DNA from: Neobacillus sp. PS2-9
GTDB lineage: Bacteria > Bacillota > Bacilli > Bacillales > Cytobacillaceae
Direction of reading: 5' to 3'
Assembly: GCF_030915525.1 (NCBI RefSeq)
Contig: NZ_CP133269.1
Location: 893,001-957,000, forward strand
DNA length: 64,000 nt
Within the stretch, counting starts at the first letter, position 1. Each line of letters opens with the position of its first letter. Made by a program: the position numbers and the translations under genes. Positions 1 to 9,048 of the stretch are shown here, in pieces. A model generated the notes under the pieces. The model did no database searches, was not told the DNA's origin, and saw only the letters and a list, made by a program, of their open reading frames with translations.

Positions 1-1
1 G

Positions 2-688
2 TTGATGTTAAGTATCATTCAGGTGACGATTCCAAGGCTGTCATTCTTATTAGGTGGGGAAAATGAGGAGCAGTACCTTGACCTGCTAAAGAAAATTACC
101 AAAATCTATTCTGCCTTGCTGTTTCCAGCGGCGATTGGGCTTTACGCTATTGCAGACCTGGGGGTTATTATCTATGGGGATAAAGAATTTAGAGCTGCAG
201 GCCCGGTTCTATCTATTTTTGCCCTCTATATGATTACGATTGGATTTGAATCCATTTTATCCAATCAGGTCATCTATATTAAAAAGAAAGAAAATATCCT
301 TGTTCGCTTAATTTTTGTCTGTGGAATAGCCAATCTAGCGCTGAATTTTGGCTTCTTATATTTAGGCATCCTAGATGCGAAAACTGCCATCCTGACGACG
401 GCAATTGCCAACGTGTTACTGATTGCCAGTGAATACGTTTATATTAGGAAGTATCTTAAAATTCCAATTCAGTTACTCTCATGGACAAACCTGAAATATC
501 TTGTCTACTCACTGCCGTTTATTCTTATTTCCCTGGCCATTCGCTCGGTTGTCAGCGGAACGATTACCCTATTCGTTCTTATCATTGCAGCCTGTGGTCT
601 ATACTATATATTGATTTTATTCCTCACAAGAGATGAAATCGTTACTTTAATTACTTCTAAAATAAAGGGTAAATTGTTGAAAAAATAA
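2..688 (+). CDS. Oligosaccharide flippase, C-terminal part (5' cut by window edge)
   Basis: The reading frame is open at the left edge, so only about the last 228 residues are seen. They hold five to six hydrophobic membrane segments and no large soluble domain. The pattern (short basic loops, Lys-rich tail, IPxL and Gly-rich turns) fits the C-terminal half of a Wzx/MurJ-type polysaccharide flippase of the MOP superfamily, which moves undecaprenyl-linked sugar units across the membrane. A second flippase gene follows after about 100 bp, supporting a polysaccharide role. The true start lies outside the window; the TTG near position 2 is not a credible start. Family assignment is fairly safe, substrate unknown. 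Confidence 0.7.
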   Translation: MMLSIIQVTIPRLSFLLGGENEEQYLDLLKKITKIYSALLFPAAIGLYAIADLGVIIYGDKEFRAAGPVLSIFALYMITIGFESILSNQVIYIKKKENILVRLIFVCGIANLALNFGFLYLGILDAKTAILTTAIANVLLIASEYVYIRKYLKIPIQLLSWTNLKYLVYSLPFILISLAIRSVVSGTITLFVLIIAACGLYYILILFLTRDEIVTLITSKIKGKLLKK

Positions 689-795
689 GCAGTTTTCATT
701 GCATTTATATCTTAAGCAAAACTTAAGGAAACTTTAATATTGTGTATACAGTTGTCCGCTATAATCATGGATAAAGTCAAAATTTGAGGTTTATT

Positions 796-2229
796 ATGTC
801 TACTTTAAAGAAGAATTTCCTTTACGTACTGCTTCAACAATTTGTCTTGCTTGGGCTGCCTTTTTTAACTATCCCATATATTTCGAGGATCTTGGGCCCA
901 CAAGGTGTGGGACATTATAGTTATAGTTTTTCTTACATTACCCTTTTCATAAATGTATTTCTTCTTGGATCCAACTTGTATGCCATCAGGGAAATCGCAA
1001 ATGTGAAAGCAGATGGGCAACAGTTATCTCGTTCCTTTAGCGAAATATTTCTTATACGTACGGGATTATTAGCAATAGCAACGGTTATTTATTTTGTTTG
1101 CGTTCCACTCATTTGGAATGGAGATGCTGTTTTTTTCTGGCAGTCACTCCATTTAATTGGCGCATTTTTTGATATTACCTGGCTGTTCCAAGGGCTGGAA
1201 CAATTCAAGAAGGTGGTTACTCGGAATATTACGCTCAAGCTGTTGGGCTTTGGAAGTGTGTTTATTTTTGTAAAAGATGAAAAGGATCTTGTTTTATATA
1301 CCATTATAATGGGAGCAGCTGTAATCGTTGGGAATGTGGCTCTGTTTTACCGATTACATGAATATGTTCGTTTGACGGTAACAAACCTCGTTTACAAAAC
1401 ACATTTTATACAGATGTTAATTCTATTCATCCCTAGCTTTTCAGCTATGATATATTCTGTATTGGATAAAACCATGCTCGGGATTATGTCCACAACGGCT
1501 CAGGTAGGCTTTTACGAACAATCCTATAAAATTGTTTATATGATTTCATCTCTGATTAATATTTCAGGAGTCGTCATGCTGCCGCGGACTTCTTCTCTTA
1601 TTGCAGAGGAGAGGTTTGAAAAGCTAAGGCAGGTGCTAAGGGATGGGGTCACCTTTACTGTGTTTCTAGTTCTGCCAATCACCTTTGGATTTTTACTTAT
1701 TTCTAAGGATTTTGTGCTGTGGTTCTTGGGAAGTAAATTTGAGGCAAGCGTTAGGATTGCGATGATTATGGCACCGATTATTATATTTAAGTCATTAGGT
1801 GTCATCTTCGGTTCCTGGTACCTGGTTCCTATGAAAAAGAATAAAGAGTATACATTGCCAATCGTTATTGGCGCGCTATTGAACTTTGTTCTAAATCTAA
1901 TGCTGATCCCACGCTATGGTGGTGCGGGAGCGGCCATTGCGACGACAGTAACAGAAGGATTAATATTAGCCATTCAATTATGGTTCTTAAGAGGTGTTCT
2001 TAACTTTAAGGTGGGAACCAAAAAGGCGATGATTACCTATTTGGTAGCTTCTATTGTTATGGCCCTCATTGGATATCAGTTAAGTTCTTACTTTCAACTG
2101 TCATTCTTGCTGTCGATCATCTTAAAAGTAGTGATTGGAGTATCGGTATATGTAGGAGTTCTTTTATTAATTCGAGAACAGATAGCATATGGTTATATGA
2201 AAAAATTGTTTGCTTTTAAACCAAAATGA
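796..2229 (+). CDS. Oligosaccharide flippase (Wzx-type)
   Basis: This 477-residue protein has about 12-14 hydrophobic segments and begins with a typical MOP-family N-terminus (NFLYVLLQQF, then LPFLTIPYISRILGP). The motif with YISRILGPQGVG is characteristic of Wzx/RfbX polysaccharide flippases. It should export lipid-linked repeat units made by the neighbouring glycosyltransferases. I chose ATG 796 because GAGG at 786-789 sits six bases upstream; the in-frame TTG at 784 has no such site. A TATAAT at 760-765 could be its -10 element, but no good -35 is visible. It is a second flippase beside the partial one at the left edge. Confidence 0.9.
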   Translation: MSTLKKNFLYVLLQQFVLLGLPFLTIPYISRILGPQGVGHYSYSFSYITLFINVFLLGSNLYAIREIANVKADGQQLSRSFSEIFLIRTGLLAIATVIYFVCVPLIWNGDAVFFWQSLHLIGAFFDITWLFQGLEQFKKVVTRNITLKLLGFGSVFIFVKDEKDLVLYTIIMGAAVIVGNVALFYRLHEYVRLTVTNLVYKTHFIQMLILFIPSFSAMIYSVLDKTMLGIMSTTAQVGFYEQSYKIVYMISSLINISGVVMLPRTSSLIAEERFEKLRQVLRDGVTFTVFLVLPITFGFLLISKDFVLWFLGSKFEASVRIAMIMAPIIIFKSLGVIFGSWYLVPMKKNKEYTLPIVIGALLNFVLNLMLIPRYGGAGAAIATTVTEGLILAIQLWFLRGVLNFKVGTKKAMITYLVASIVMALIGYQLSSYFQLSFLLSIILKVVIGVSVYVGVLLLIREQIAYGYMKKLFAFKPK

Positions 2230-2238
2230 ATAATGGGT

Positions 2239-2269
2239 AAAGAAGAGCTCTAAATGTGCTCTTCTTTTT
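2239..2269 (+). terminator. Rho-independent terminator after flippase
   Basis: A 10-bp stem AAAGAAGAGC/GCTCTTCTTT with a 9-base loop is followed by a T run, 10 bp after the flippase stop. Confidence 0.85.
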
Positions 2270-2377
2270 GTCGTAGTGATAAAGATGTAAGTTATGACTT
2301 GATAAAAACCGCGATAAACGATAACATTATTTTGTTCTCAATCGAATTTATACTATATCATTCAAGAGGGGTTCCTA

Positions 2378-3433
2378 TTGAAGAAAATTTTATTCTTATT
2401 AAATTTCGTTGGTAAAGGCGGAACTGAAAAGTACGTCTTAGATTTAATTCATGCAGTAGGACCAGAAAATAGTGTGTTTATTTATTCAGAAGAGGGTCCT
2501 GGTTTAGAGGATTTTAAACGAACTAACGTTAATATCCATCAAGTGAAAATGACAGGTCCGTTTGATCTTAATGCTGCTAAGCAAGTTAAGCAAATAGCTC
2601 TTAAGGAACAGGTGGACGTCATTCATGCTCAGTTCTTAAGGGAAAATTACCTCGCAATATTGGCAAAACTGATGGGGGCTCGCTGCAAGGTTATATGGAG
2701 CTATCACGTTGATGTTCCAATGGGCAAGGCCATCCGAACGTTAAATAAAGTCATGACAACCTTCAATCATAAGGTGATTACTGTTTCCCTATTTATGTTT
2801 AAGCAGCTGCAGCAAAAGGGAGTCTCAACTAACAAGCTAAAATTAATTTATAACGGAGTGAATGGCCCGGTATACAGTGATCCATTAACTAGCCTAAGAG
2901 CTGTACCAGTGATATCAGTTGTTGGTAGACTCCGTGAAGAAAAAGGACAGGCTTTTTTGATTAAAAGCTTAGCAATGCTTAGGAAGCATAACCCAGAAAT
3001 CAAGTGGGAATGCCATATTTACGGGGAAGGTCCACAGCAGGAAGAATTAACTTCCTTGGTCCAACAATTAAGCCTTGAAAATTTTGTTCATTTTAAAGGT
3101 TTTTCCTCAGATAAGGATAAGCTATACCTAAGTAGTGACATTATCGTCATTCCATCAAGCAATGAGGCATTATCCTATGTGGCGATGGAAGCTCTATCCT
3201 ATAACAGGATTGTGGTAGCAACAAACGTGGGCGGTTTGCCTGAAATTGTCAAGCATGGAGAGACTGGGATGCTTGTAAAGTATGGGGATACGGAAGAGTT
3301 AGCACAAACTCTTTTAAGCCTGTTTACTGACCAAGCGCTAGTCCAAGAACTTTCCATTAAGGGAAGAGAGTATTTTGATGAGAATTTCACATTAGAAAAA
3401 ATGGTGAAAGAAACAATTGCACTTTATAAGTAA
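2378..3433 (+). CDS. Glycosyltransferase family 4
   Basis: A 351-residue GT-B fold enzyme. The N-terminal half shows the donor/acceptor Rossmann start (KKILFLLNFVGKGGTEKYVLDL), and the C-terminal half carries the GT4 pattern VVGRLREEKGQ, then IIVIPSSNEALSYVAMEAL and ATNVGGLPEIV, where the acidic residue binds the sugar nucleotide. It should add a sugar to a lipid-linked polysaccharide intermediate at the cytoplasmic membrane face. The TTG start is supported by GAGGGG at 2366-2371 with a six-base spacer. It lies 27 bp upstream of the polymerase gene and is likely cotranscribed with it. Donor sugar cannot be read from sequence. Confidence 0.9.
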   Translation: MKKILFLLNFVGKGGTEKYVLDLIHAVGPENSVFIYSEEGPGLEDFKRTNVNIHQVKMTGPFDLNAAKQVKQIALKEQVDVIHAQFLRENYLAILAKLMGARCKVIWSYHVDVPMGKAIRTLNKVMTTFNHKVITVSLFMFKQLQQKGVSTNKLKLIYNGVNGPVYSDPLTSLRAVPVISVVGRLREEKGQAFLIKSLAMLRKHNPEIKWECHIYGEGPQQEELTSLVQQLSLENFVHFKGFSSDKDKLYLSSDIIVIPSSNEALSYVAMEALSYNRIVVATNVGGLPEIVKHGETGMLVKYGDTEELAQTLLSLFTDQALVQELSIKGREYFDENFTLEKMVKETIALYK

Positions 3434-3460
3434 TAAAATTATGTTTAGGGGTACAAATTA

Positions 3461-4894
3461 ATGAATTTACTTCAAAGAAACCTTTCAATCTTATTTATAG
3501 GAATACTGGCGGTAATAGTCGGTCTAGTAGTAACCAATTCGAAATTGGCTCTACTGATCTCGGTGTTTATAGCGCTATTGTCTTTTTGGAAAAAAGAAAA
3601 TGGAATTTTATTTTTACTGATTTTTATTCCACTACGACCTTTTTTAATAGCGGTTAATCCAGGGTTTAAAGTAATTGGTGATGCCATTATCGGCCTGTTA
3701 CTTATTCGGACCATTTGGGATTCTCGCAAAGAACTAAGAAAGTTGTTTACCTTCCATCCATTTGAATTAGCGTTTTTTGCTTTTGCTGTAATCGGTGTGC
3801 TTTCTGCCTTAATAACTGATGTTTCTCTTAAGGCAATTATTGTCCAGTTCCGTGCTTACTTTTTGTTTTATCTCGTTTATTATATTGTTAAGCGCATGGA
3901 TATCACTTCAGTGATGATTCGAAGAATGTCATACACCACCTTTTTCTTAGCTGTTATCATGTCTATCCAGGGGATAGTTGAAAAAATCTCTAATAAAACA
4001 GCGTTAATGCCGCAGGAATGGCAGGAATGGTGGTTGTCACCAACGAACCGAATTCGTGTTTATGGCTTGCTTAAAGGACCTAATGAATTATCACTATATT
4101 TATTAATCGCAATTATCATCTCTCTTTATTTATTAAAGCAGGTTCACGGTAAGGCACGTTCTTTCCTTTATGTAGGGATGACTTTAATGGGTACGACGAT
4201 GTTGCTTACGTATTCACGTGGAACTCTTCTGACGCTATTTGCTTTTCTTGTCATCTATTTAATTGTAAATAGAAAATGGAGACCTTTTGTAAAGCTTAGC
4301 ATTGTTGCTATTGTGTCTATTGGTTTGTTCTTTGGCGTTAACCAAGCAGCAGACCTGTATTATAATCATTATTTAACCGGTGAAGACCAAGAGGGATACG
4401 GAAAAGATAGTGACAACGGTTCGAAGCGATATAAAAATGCATTTTCTGAAGAAACCATCGGACAGAGTAGTTCAAGCGGAAGACTTTATTACGTTAAAAA
4501 AGCAGTTGAGATTTTTAAAGACCATCCAATCGTTGGAACAGGGTTCGGCACATTTGGCGGGGCGGCAACACTTGCTTATTCCTCACCGATTTATGATGAT
4601 TACGGAATTGAATCCAATTTCTATTCAGATAACCAATATATTCTTGTCCTTGCTGAAACAGGAATACTAGGAACGCTTGCTCTTATCTTGGTGAGCTATT
4701 TCTTATTAGTTGCTACATGGAAAAACAGAAAGAAGTTTTATGGACCGTTGCTTTCCTACTTATTTATTGCCTTAATTGTCGGAGGAGCAGTTTATAACAT
4801 CCTTGAAAATGATACTTTTATGATGTTCTACTTTATCCTTCTGGGTATTGTCTTGAACAAACAAATAAACAAAGAGCCAGATTCCTTTATTTAG
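3461..4894 (+). CDS. O-antigen ligase / Wzy-type polymerase family protein
   Basis: A 477-residue integral membrane protein with about 11-12 hydrophobic segments. A large extracytoplasmic loop (about residues 285-375) includes GTGFGTFGG, typical of the O-antigen ligase/Wzy (Wzy_C) family. Such proteins polymerise or ligate exported polysaccharide repeat units on the outer face of the membrane. A GRLYYVKKAVEIF stretch just before the loop motif is also common in this family. The ATG start has a weak AGGGG site about 9 bases upstream. It follows the GT4 gene closely and ends inside the left arm of a bidirectional terminator shared with the convergent acyltransferase operon. Confidence 0.85.
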   Translation: MNLLQRNLSILFIGILAVIVGLVVTNSKLALLISVFIALLSFWKKENGILFLLIFIPLRPFLIAVNPGFKVIGDAIIGLLLIRTIWDSRKELRKLFTFHPFELAFFAFAVIGVLSALITDVSLKAIIVQFRAYFLFYLVYYIVKRMDITSVMIRRMSYTTFFLAVIMSIQGIVEKISNKTALMPQEWQEWWLSPTNRIRVYGLLKGPNELSLYLLIAIIISLYLLKQVHGKARSFLYVGMTLMGTTMLLTYSRGTLLTLFAFLVIYLIVNRKWRPFVKLSIVAIVSIGLFFGVNQAADLYYNHYLTGEDQEGYGKDSDNGSKRYKNAFSEETIGQSSSSGRLYYVKKAVEIFKDHPIVGTGFGTFGGAATLAYSSPIYDDYGIESNFYSDNQYILVLAETGILGTLALILVSYFLLVATWKNRKKFYGPLLSYLFIALIVGGAVYNILENDTFMMFYFILLGIVLNKQINKEPDSFI

Positions 4895-4910
4895 GAAGTC
4901 TGGCTCTTTG
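4871..4910. terminator. Bidirectional terminator between convergent operons
   Basis: The arms AAAGAGCCAG and TGGCTCTTT form a stem that overlaps the last codons of the polymerase gene. The structure also serves the minus-strand gene ending at 4912. Confidence 0.8.
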
Positions 4911-4911
4911 C

Positions 4912-6012
4912 TTATTGGGCTACATAATTTTCTTTTATTGTACTTTCTGTTTTTAACTGACTAATACGGAAGTTTGTTATTTGCTCTTTGAAATTTTGTA
5001 GCTTTACAGCGTACTCTTCTTCGGTTTGAATGGGTTTATTTTTAGCCAAGTAATCAATAATCCAATTATTAATGAAACTATAATAATGGACTTGGTCTCC
5101 TTGATAATTTCCTATGTTAAAGGTAATTTCCTTTGCATCTTGAAAATCGTAAATTTCTATATTTGGATATTTCTGAGCTAATTCAAAAACCTCTTTTTTA
5201 AACTTCAATCTTTCCTTTAAGTAATCCGGATGCTTCTTATAAAAGGATACATGATTATACACTGGATAGGGTGCATAAAATAATGTGAATGTTGTATTTG
5301 GGTGTGTTTTAACAAGTGAAATCACATTTTCCTTAAATGATTTTATTTGAACTGAAGCTTTTTCAAAGCTAGGAAGCTGACTCATAGGTTGTACATTATT
5401 TAATGACGTTTGAATGTGCTTAATGGATTCAACAGGAGCGACTTGACCGAATTTGTAGAGAGTTTCTACCTCCCGCCAACGCTCATCCCCATTTTTATTT
5501 GCCATCAAGTTTTTATAAAAGATTTCAACAGAGTATGAACTAAACAAATAGCGAATATCATTTATTTTTGATTGATCATACATGTAAGTTGGAAAATCAC
5601 TTGGTGGGCCCATTACCCATTCAGGATCACTAGCAAAGGAATAGTAATTCAATTCCCAAATAACTCTTTTTAGATTTGGTTTATTGCGAAGAGCAGATTC
5701 CGCGACCATGGATTGTTCCTTTGCGGTAGACGCAGGAAGAGATGCATTGAAAGTCTTCTCCCCAAGTTTTTCATTTGCATAGTTTTCACGGAAATTTCTG
5801 CCCATTGATGTAGCAGTAAAAACTGTATTGTAATCTTGATTTTTTAATAGTCCCGGCATTTGGTACCGTTCAGCACCAGAATATTGGGGACGATAAAGCG
5901 TGGTTTTTCTAAAATAAAATAAAGGGTCAACCACATACATAAATATCGAAACAATGAGGATAAATAACATTGAGATTATAGCTGAGACTGCAAGGAATCT
6001 TTTATAAGACAT
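4912..6012 (-). CDS. Membrane-anchored SGNH/AlgX-like partner of MBOAT acyltransferase
   Basis: A 366-residue protein with one N-terminal membrane anchor (about residues 8-29) and an extracytoplasmic domain. The segment TVFTATSMGRNF occupies the place where SGNH-fold proteins carry their block-I serine. Such proteins (DltD, AlgX/AlgJ relatives) work with MBOAT proteins to O-acylate exported polymers. ATG 6012 is preceded by AAGGAG, and the gene starts 12 bp after the MBOAT stop, so the two form an operon. The catalytic triad is not certain by eye: I see a TSMG rather than a classic GDSL, so acyltransferase activity is inferred mainly from context. Confidence 0.65.
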   Translation of the reverse strand: MSYKRFLAVSAIISMLFILIVSIFMYVVDPLFYFRKTTLYRPQYSGAERYQMPGLLKNQDYNTVFTATSMGRNFRENYANEKLGEKTFNASLPASTAKEQSMVAESALRNKPNLKRVIWELNYYSFASDPEWVMGPPSDFPTYMYDQSKINDIRYLFSSYSVEIFYKNLMANKNGDERWREVETLYKFGQVAPVESIKHIQTSLNNVQPMSQLPSFEKASVQIKSFKENVISLVKTHPNTTFTLFYAPYPVYNHVSFYKKHPDYLKERLKFKKEVFELAQKYPNIEIYDFQDAKEITFNIGNYQGDQVHYYSFINNWIIDYLAKNKPIQTEEEYAVKLQNFKEQITNFRISQLKTESTIKENYVAQ

Positions 6013-6024
6013 TAAGTTAACTCC

Positions 6025-7467
6025 TTAAAATTTAAAATATAGAAATTCGCTAACCCTATTTAAGTACAATAAGGCAATAACGGCAATAAAGCTGATAAAA
6101 ACAGCGATACGATAACTTGGTTTGAATGTATTTAATCGTTCAATTGAGTTTTTGGTTAAAAGGATAATTGCTAATATCACCACAAATAGGGCGGATAATT
6201 TCAAATCAAAATAATAAGCCCATGGAATAAAATGTGTTCCAAGACGTTCGTTTAAGGCTGCTGTAATTCCAGCTGGAAAATGGAAGGCTTGGATACTAAA
6301 CATTTTTGTTAGCATGACTTTGGCTGTTGTTAAATCTGGTGAGCGGAAAAATACCCATGCTATGTGTACAAAGAAAAAGGTAATAAACCAGGCAATAAAC
6401 CTAGGAAGCTTAATATCGAGTCCTTTCCAATAACGGTTAATAACAGAAGCGATTCCGTGTAGAATCCCCCAAATAACAAATGTCCAGCCGGCACCATGCC
6501 AAATTCCGCTGACAAAGAAAATGATGAAAAGATTAATATATGTGCGGATATTACCTTTTCTGCTTCCGCCTAATGGGATATATAGATAATGAGTAAAGAA
6601 GCGGCCAAGAGTCATATGCCATCTGCGCCAAAAATCTTGTATATCCAATGACTTATAGGGTGAATTGAAGTTAACTGGGAGTTTAATATTAAATAATAGT
6701 CCTAAACCAATCGCCATATCGCAGTAGCCACTGAAATCAAAATACAACTGGAAAGTGTATGCCAGCGTTGTAATCCAGCTATCAAAAAGTGTTAAGGAAG
6801 CGATATTGTTATAGCCTAGATTTGCCCATTCAGCGAGTGTATCAGCGATAATTACCTTTTTAAAAAGTCCAATTGAAAAAATGTATAGCCCAGAGGCAAT
6901 GTTTTTCGATTTCATTTTGTAATTTGAACCATCTCTAAGCTGATCAATAATTTCACGATGATGAACAATTGGCCCTGCAATTAAGTGGGGAAAGAAAGTG
7001 ACAAAGAAAACATAATCAAGTAAAGAATATTCTTTTGTTCCTTCCCGAAAGGTGTCAACCAGGTAAGCGATTTGCTGGAAAGTAAAGAAACTGATTGCTA
7101 GTGGTAAAGCTAGATTCAACAGGGAAATATCAGTTCTGAAGACTGCATTGATATTGGTTATAAAGAAATCATAATACTTGTAATAACCGAGCAAGGCAAT
7201 ATTAAAAAGGATGCCAACGGTTAATATGATTCTTTTTAACACGAGGCTCTGAATTTTATTTAAGATGGTTGCCAGACTGAAATTAACCGCAATGGATGAG
7301 ACAATTATTGGTAAATACTTCACATTCCAATAGCTGTAGAAATACAGATTGGCTATCACAAAAAAAATTTTTGCAATGTTTTTGTTTTTTAAGTTCAAAA
7401 GCAGGTAATATCCTGCGAATACTATTGGTAAGAAAACGAGAATAAATATGTATGAGTTAAATAACAA
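6025..7467 (-). CDS. MBOAT family O-acyltransferase (AlgI/DltB-like)
   Basis: A 480-residue polytopic membrane protein with the MBOAT signatures: DFSGYCDMAIGLG, then FWRRWHMTLGRF, and the catalytic histidine region GIWHGAGWTFVIWGILHG. MBOAT proteins pass acyl groups (usually acetyl or D-alanyl) across the membrane for transfer to an exported polymer. Here the likely target is the polysaccharide made by this locus. Start is TTG at 7467 with AGGGGGT about 9 bases upstream on the minus strand. It is the first gene of a two-gene operon with the SGNH-like partner. Length matches AlgI (about 470-520). Confidence 0.9.
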   Translation of the reverse strand: MLFNSYIFILVFLPIVFAGYYLLLNLKNKNIAKIFFVIANLYFYSYWNVKYLPIIVSSIAVNFSLATILNKIQSLVLKRIILTVGILFNIALLGYYKYYDFFITNINAVFRTDISLLNLALPLAISFFTFQQIAYLVDTFREGTKEYSLLDYVFFVTFFPHLIAGPIVHHREIIDQLRDGSNYKMKSKNIASGLYIFSIGLFKKVIIADTLAEWANLGYNNIASLTLFDSWITTLAYTFQLYFDFSGYCDMAIGLGLLFNIKLPVNFNSPYKSLDIQDFWRRWHMTLGRFFTHYLYIPLGGSRKGNIRTYINLFIIFFVSGIWHGAGWTFVIWGILHGIASVINRYWKGLDIKLPRFIAWFITFFFVHIAWVFFRSPDLTTAKVMLTKMFSIQAFHFPAGITAALNERLGTHFIPWAYYFDLKLSALFVVILAIILLTKNSIERLNTFKPSYRIAVFISFIAVIALLYLNRVSEFLYFKF

Positions 7468-7675
7468 AATTCTGACCCCCTAATGATGTTCAAAACACGA
7501 AGTTATTATAACATAGTAACGGGACGCATTGCATTGTGTCGAATAAGCATAGAATATGGCAAATCAACGGAAAAAATAACGAATATGTAACTTTTGGGTT
7601 GTGTTTTTCGTCATAATTCATGGTATATTAAAAAGAACGTATTCTGCAATTAAGCTAAAAATATTAGGAGAAGTT

Positions 7676-8785
7676 ATGAAAAATAAAGTAACTGTCATCT
7701 CAAATATGTATCCCTCAAGAGAGCATAAGAGCTGGGGCATTTTTGTTAAAAACCAAGTGGAAGCGCTGAGGAACAAGGGACTAATAGTAGATGTTATCGC
7801 CATAGACAATCCTAATAAAGGGAAGCTAAATTTACTTAAGAAATATGGTAAATGGTTTCTAACTTTTGCCTTGCACTTGCTGTTTAAAGGCAGTAGGACC
7901 TCTGTTGTCCATGCCCACTATGTTTTTCCAAGCGGAATGCTGGCAAAATGGTACAAAAAATGGTTTGGAGCTCGAATGATTGTCACCGCCCATGGTGGGG
8001 ATATCGATAAGATGGTCAAAAAAAACCATCGTATTTATTCAATGACAAAAAGTATTCTTGTCGACGCTGATCAGGTCATTGCTGTTGGTGAAGAGCTATA
8101 TGCTACACTTGAGGAAGACTTTGGGGTTCCTAGAGAAAAGCTTTCCCTTATTAATATGGGGGTTAATTTGGATGTATTTCGTCCAATCGATAAAAAAGAA
8201 GCACGAGAACGTTGCGGAATTAACACTAATCAAACACCGCTTTTGTTTGTCGGTAATATTATTGAGCAAAAAGGTCTTAATGAGCTTGTTGAAGCATTCA
8301 GCATGCTAAAAAAAGAAAATCCAAATTACCATTTATACATAATTGGTTCTAACAAAGATCAAAATTATTTTCAAAAACTGCAATCTTTGATTAAGGAACT
8401 GGGTATGACAAAAAGTATTCATTTACTTGGTACGAAAAGTCAAGCAGAGGTTGCATGCTGGATGGCAGCTGCTGATGTATTCATTCTCCCTTCACATATT
8501 GAAGGCTTCGGACTTGTTGCAGTAGAAGCGATGGCTTGTGGAACACCCGTAGTGGGGACGAATGTAGGTGGACTAAAATATCTGCTGAACAATGAAAATG
8601 GTGTTTTAGTTGAGGTAAATGATGTTATTTCTTTGAAAAAGGGGATTGAATCTGTTCTTCTCTCAGAAGAGGTTAAAGAAAAGCTAGTACGTAATGGGCT
8701 CGTAAAAGCGCAAGAAAATGACCAAAACACCATGACGGACCGCGTGATGAATCTATATCAATCACAAAAAGTAAAGGGCAGATAA
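7676..8785 (+). CDS. Glycosyltransferase family 4
   Basis: This 369-residue GT-B enzyme begins VTVISNMYPS and carries HAHYVFPSG, the acceptor-side HGGD motif near residue 110, LLFVGNIIEQKG, and ILPSHIEGFGLVAVEAMACGTPVVG with the conserved GT4 E-x7-E type acidic pair. It should use a nucleotide sugar to extend a surface glycan. I trimmed the start to ATG 7676 because AGGAG at 7666-7670 is placed correctly; the upstream TTG at 7601 lacks a site. The gene diverges from the MBOAT operon. Acceptor and donor are unknown. Confidence 0.9.
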   Translation: MKNKVTVISNMYPSREHKSWGIFVKNQVEALRNKGLIVDVIAIDNPNKGKLNLLKKYGKWFLTFALHLLFKGSRTSVVHAHYVFPSGMLAKWYKKWFGARMIVTAHGGDIDKMVKKNHRIYSMTKSILVDADQVIAVGEELYATLEEDFGVPREKLSLINMGVNLDVFRPIDKKEARERCGINTNQTPLLFVGNIIEQKGLNELVEAFSMLKKENPNYHLYIIGSNKDQNYFQKLQSLIKELGMTKSIHLLGTKSQAEVACWMAAADVFILPSHIEGFGLVAVEAMACGTPVVGTNVGGLKYLLNNENGVLVEVNDVISLKKGIESVLLSEEVKEKLVRNGLVKAQENDQNTMTDRVMNLYQSQKVKGR

Positions 8786-8902
8786 GAAGAGCCCTTTGAG
8801 TTATTTTCTATTAATATAGTAATCTCCTCAATTAATTGTAATATATGAAATAATTAGTAAGTTGATTGAAAAGGAAAATCTATTTTAAATAGCTTTTAGC
8901 TA

Positions 8903-8911
8903 TGTTATAAT
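8903..8911 (+). promoter_or_regulatory. Extended -10 promoter upstream of tagO
   Basis: TGTTATAAT forms an extended -10 element, with only a poor -35 (TTTAAA-like) upstream. It would give a leader of about 130 nt before the tagO start at 9049. Confidence 0.5.
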
Positions 8912-9048
8912 CCACATGGTACGATTGAAACTATGTATGTAAAATTGATTGTTAAATAGATAACTAACTTACATGTGACTTAATGGTTGCGAAATTTTGC
9001 CTGTTTCATGGTGTAAGAGATAGGCTAACAGTTCCGGGGAGGATCATG

